DNA from: Rhizobium sp. Q54
Lineage (GTDB): Bacteria; Pseudomonadota; Alphaproteobacteria; Micropepsales; Micropepsaceae
DNA: 64,000 bases
Assembly (NCBI GenBank): GCA_945882615.1
Contig: CAMCWK010000006.1
Coordinates: forward strand, 1 to 64,000
Direction of reading: 5' to 3'
Shown piece after piece: positions 62,284 through 64,000 of the stretch. The notes under the pieces were generated by a model. The model was not told the origin of the DNA, made no database searches, and was given only the letters and a program-made list of their open reading frames with translations. The first letter of the stretch is position 1. Every line of letters begins with the position of its first letter. Both the position numbers and the translations under genes were made by a program.

Positions 62284-62319
62284 CTCCCCTTCTTGCGTGC
62301 TGGCGCACGCGAAGGGGAG
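62284..62319. repeat. Palindromic repeat ending at the lpxC stop codon
   Basis: CTCCCCTTC (62284-62292), a two-base bulge, GCGTGC, loop TGGC, GCACGC, GAAGGGGAG (62311-62319): a 15-base-pair stem abutting the lpxC stop at 62320. The flank GGGTGAGGCTCGCAGCC on the minus strand is typical of interspersed alphaproteobacterial repeats. It may act as the lpxC transcription end. The rest of 62053-62283 holds no recognisable gene. Confidence 0.7.
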
Positions 62320-63162
62320 CTAGGCCTGCGTAAGCCGGTAGTTGGCGGGGTCGGAAAACAGTGCCCGCAGCAGGGCATTGTTGGTGGCATGGCCGGATTT
62401 TCGGCCCTCGAAGCGGGCGATCAGCGGGGCGCCCGCCAGCGCCATGTCGCCAATGGCGTCCAGGATCTTGTGGCGGACGAACTCGTCGGCGAAGCGCTGG
62501 GTTTGCCGGTTGACCACGCCGGTAGCGTCCAGCGCCAGGGTGTTGGCCAGCGAGGCGCCCTTGGCCAGGTTCATCTTGTTCAGCGCTTCCAGCTCGCTGA
62601 GAAAGCCGAAGGTGCGGGCCGGGGCGATCTCGGCCTTGAAGCCGGCGCGGGTGAAGGCGAACTGGTAGAACTGCTCGCCGATCACCGGAAAGCTCAGCTC
62701 ATAGGAATAGGACAGCCGGTCATCGGGCAGCAGCGAGGCCTTGGCGTCGCCGCTTTCCACCGTTACCGGCCGGACCACCTGAATGGCGGTGCGGGCCTCC
62801 CCCTGCTCCGCCATACCGGCGCTTTCCAGCAGGATGAGATAAGACAGGGCATCGCCGTCCAGGATCGGCGGCTCGGGCCCGTCCAGCGTCACCAGCATAT
62901 CGTCGATCTCAAGCCCGGCGGTTGCCGCCATCAGATGCTCGACCACGCCGACCTTGGCGCTGCCCGATTCCAGGACAGTACCCAGCCGGGTTTCCCCGAC
63001 ATGGGAATAGAGCGCGGCGATGTCGGCATTCAGGTCGGCGCGGCGAAAGACAATGCCGCTGCCGCTGGCCGCGGGCGCGCAGGTCATGGTCACCTGCACC
63101 CCGGCATGCAGAGCGGTGCCGGTGGCGGTGACGGGATGGGCAAGGGTATGGCGGGGGGGCAT
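62320..63162 (-). CDS. lpxC: UDP-3-O-acyl-N-acetylglucosamine deacetylase
   Basis: Committed step of lipid A synthesis, a zinc hydrolase in the cytoplasm. The 280-residue protein has zinc ligands in VVEHLMAATAG (His76) and RHKILDAIGDMAL (His and Asp), the general-acid His in GHATNNALLR, and the substrate loop PARTFGFLSELEAL. The N-terminal TLAHPVTATGTALHAG block is conserved. The stop abuts a palindromic repeat. In most alphaproteobacteria ftsZ precedes lpxC; here a TonB-dependent receptor lies there instead. It lies 55 bases after that receptor's stop on the same strand. Confidence 0.95.
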   Translation of the reverse strand: MPPRHTLAHPVTATGTALHAGVQVTMTCAPAASGSGIVFRRADLNADIAALYSHVGETRLGTVLESGSAKVGVVEHLMAATAGLEIDDMLVTLDGPEPPILDGDALSYLILLESAGMAEQGEARTAIQVVRPVTVESGDAKASLLPDDRLSYSYELSFPVIGEQFYQFAFTRAGFKAEIAPARTFGFLSELEALNKMNLAKGASLANTLALDATGVVNRQTQRFADEFVRHKILDAIGDMALAGAPLIARFEGRKSGHATNNALLRALFSDPANYRLTQA

Positions 63163-63217
63163 GGCCGACCTTAACCCGGACGGTCCGGGTTTCGAAAGGC
63201 GGCCCCCCGCCTTGTTG

Positions 63218-64000
63218 TTAAAGCCGCGCCGTCAGCGACACGCCGTAATTGCGGCCGGGCTGGGTATAGGCGTCGGTGACGGTGGAGGTGGAGGCCAGGC
63301 CCCGCACATCCGACCACCAGCTGTATTTCTTGTCGAACAGGTTGAAGAGGCCGCCGCGCAGCGTGAAGTGCTGGTTGATGTTCCAGAAGGCGGTGGCGTC
63401 CACGATGTTGAACGAGCCTGGCAGGTAGCAGGACGGCGTGCAGGTCGCGGGATTGACGCGGTCCGCCACCTTGCCCGCCGAATGCACCAGGTTGATGCGC
63501 GTGCCCCAGATGTTGTCCGAATCGCGATAACCCAGGCCGGCCACGATCTTGACCGGATCGACGCTGTCCAGCGGGCGGCGCACGCCGGCATTCTTGGAAT
63601 TGCCATGGGCATAGGAGGCCGCGACGATGGCGTCGAAGCCGCTGCCAAGGTCCACACTGCCCTTGAATTCCAGCCCCTTGATCAACACGCTGCCCTGATT
63701 GATGAACTGGAAGACGGCCGGATTGGTGGGCGTGAAGGCGCCGCCGACCATCACCTGGTCGATGAAGTCCTTGTATTGACCCACGAACGCCGTGCCGCTG
63801 AGCGAGAAACGGTCGTCGATATAGCGCAGGCCGCCTTCGAGGGTCTGGCTGGTTTCCGGGCGCAGGTTCGGGTTGGGAACGGAAGTGTAGTTGGCGATTA
63901 TGTTGGCGAAGGCGTTGTTGACCTGGCCCGGCGCCGGCGCCTTGAAGCCTTCCGCCCAGTTGCCGAACACCTTGATCTGGGGCGTGACCGAATAGATCGC
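63218..64000 (-). CDS. TonB-dependent receptor, C-terminal part (runs off the window), haem/haemoglobin-receptor-like
   Basis: The last 260 residues of an outer-membrane beta barrel, entering in frame at base 64000. FGNWAEGFKAPAPGQVNNAF and YTSVPNPNLRPETSQTLEGGLRYIDDRF are the classic TonB-receptor barrel segments, close to the haemoglobin/transferrin receptor type. The end RNYGVSLTARL is an outer-membrane sorting terminus near a C-terminal aromatic/Leu. A disulfide-like CTPSCYLPG lies in an extracellular loop. Plug domain, TonB box and any upstream regulator are outside the window. A haem or iron-siderophore ligand is inferred, not shown. Confidence 0.88.
   Translation of the reverse strand, partial: AIYSVTPQIKVFGNWAEGFKAPAPGQVNNAFANIIANYTSVPNPNLRPETSQTLEGGLRYIDDRFSLSGTAFVGQYKDFIDQVMVGGAFTPTNPAVFQFINQGSVLIKGLEFKGSVDLGSGFDAIVAASYAHGNSKNAGVRRPLDSVDPVKIVAGLGYRDSDNIWGTRINLVHSAGKVADRVNPATCTPSCYLPGSFNIVDATAFWNINQHFTLRGGLFNLFDKKYSWWSDVRGLASTSTVTDAYTQPGRNYGVSLTARL

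Noticed and set aside
62166-62390. Open frame between bamD and lpxC
   Set aside because: It overlaps the end of lpxC and a palindromic repeat and has no recognisable product or start signal.

Overview
The window is GC-rich and gene-dense, and it reads as a chromosomal segment of an alphaproteobacterium. The evidence is a circularly permuted two-piece tmRNA, an alpha-type SspB adaptor, DUF4169 and ribbon-helix-helix small proteins, a DUF2585 protein and the lpxC / bamD / recN / ligA order. A free-living carbohydrate degrader of the Rhizomicrobium / Micropepsales type is my best guess at the lineage, with low confidence. No prophage, CRISPR array, rRNA operon or classical insertion sequence was seen.

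Layout. 0-9 kb: a sugar-acid catabolic cluster (gluconokinase, two SDR dehydrogenases, MFS importer, IlvD/Edd-type dehydratase, FAH-family diketo-acid hydrolase, small cytochrome c, ThuA-like protein, GntR regulator). 9-14 kb: a 43-residue secreted peptide, a TPR/O-GlcNAc-transferase-like protein, a glycine-zipper lipoprotein, an O-antigen ligase-like protein and a methyltransferase. 14-19 kb: a DUF1080 protein, a GMC dehydrogenase with its small subunit, and a porin, a set that fits oxidation of glycosides at C3. 19-26 kb: PilZ and small proteins, then a DUF1592 multidomain cytochrome / DUF1552 pair and a secreted double cupin. 26-33 kb: a B3-like metallo-beta-lactamase-fold protein, tRNA-Gly(CCC), an HpnL-like membrane protein, a PhoA-type alkaline phosphatase, an orphan Flp pilin and a TIM-barrel isomerase. 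33-43 kb: a second GMC dehydrogenase operon with NHL protein, glycosyltransferase, PhyH dioxygenase and MHS-type transporter, divergent from a DenD-like dehydrogenase and a PQQ dehydrogenase. 43-64 kb: mostly housekeeping (thyA, tmRNA, debranching enzyme and GT4, sspB-fumC operon, UvrD-like helicase, prmA, aminopeptidase P, ligA, recN, bamD, lpxC) ending in a truncated TonB-dependent receptor.

How the genes work together. Two periplasmic sugar-oxidation systems (GMC plus small subunit) and a PQQ dehydrogenase would oxidise sugars or glycosides outside the cytoplasm. The porin, MFS carriers and TonB receptor supply uptake. DUF1080, ThuA and TIM-barrel proteins would cleave keto-glycosides, and the dehydratase / SDR / FAH route would convert sugar acids to pyruvate and a small acid. 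This is inferred from family knowledge and gene order.

The most unusual structure is a family of composite palindromic elements with ends of the form GTCATGGCCCG...CGGGCCACCCAG in inverted orientation. One copy (54055-54433) encloses a 96-residue GIY-YIG nuclease. Two copies (43058-43159, 57232-57345) are short and empty, and a single end lies at 5978-6007. Individual ends are identical over 29-31 bases between loci more than 10 kb apart in one case and 3 kb apart in another. This looks like a non-autonomous/autonomous repeat pair built around a GIY-YIG nuclease.
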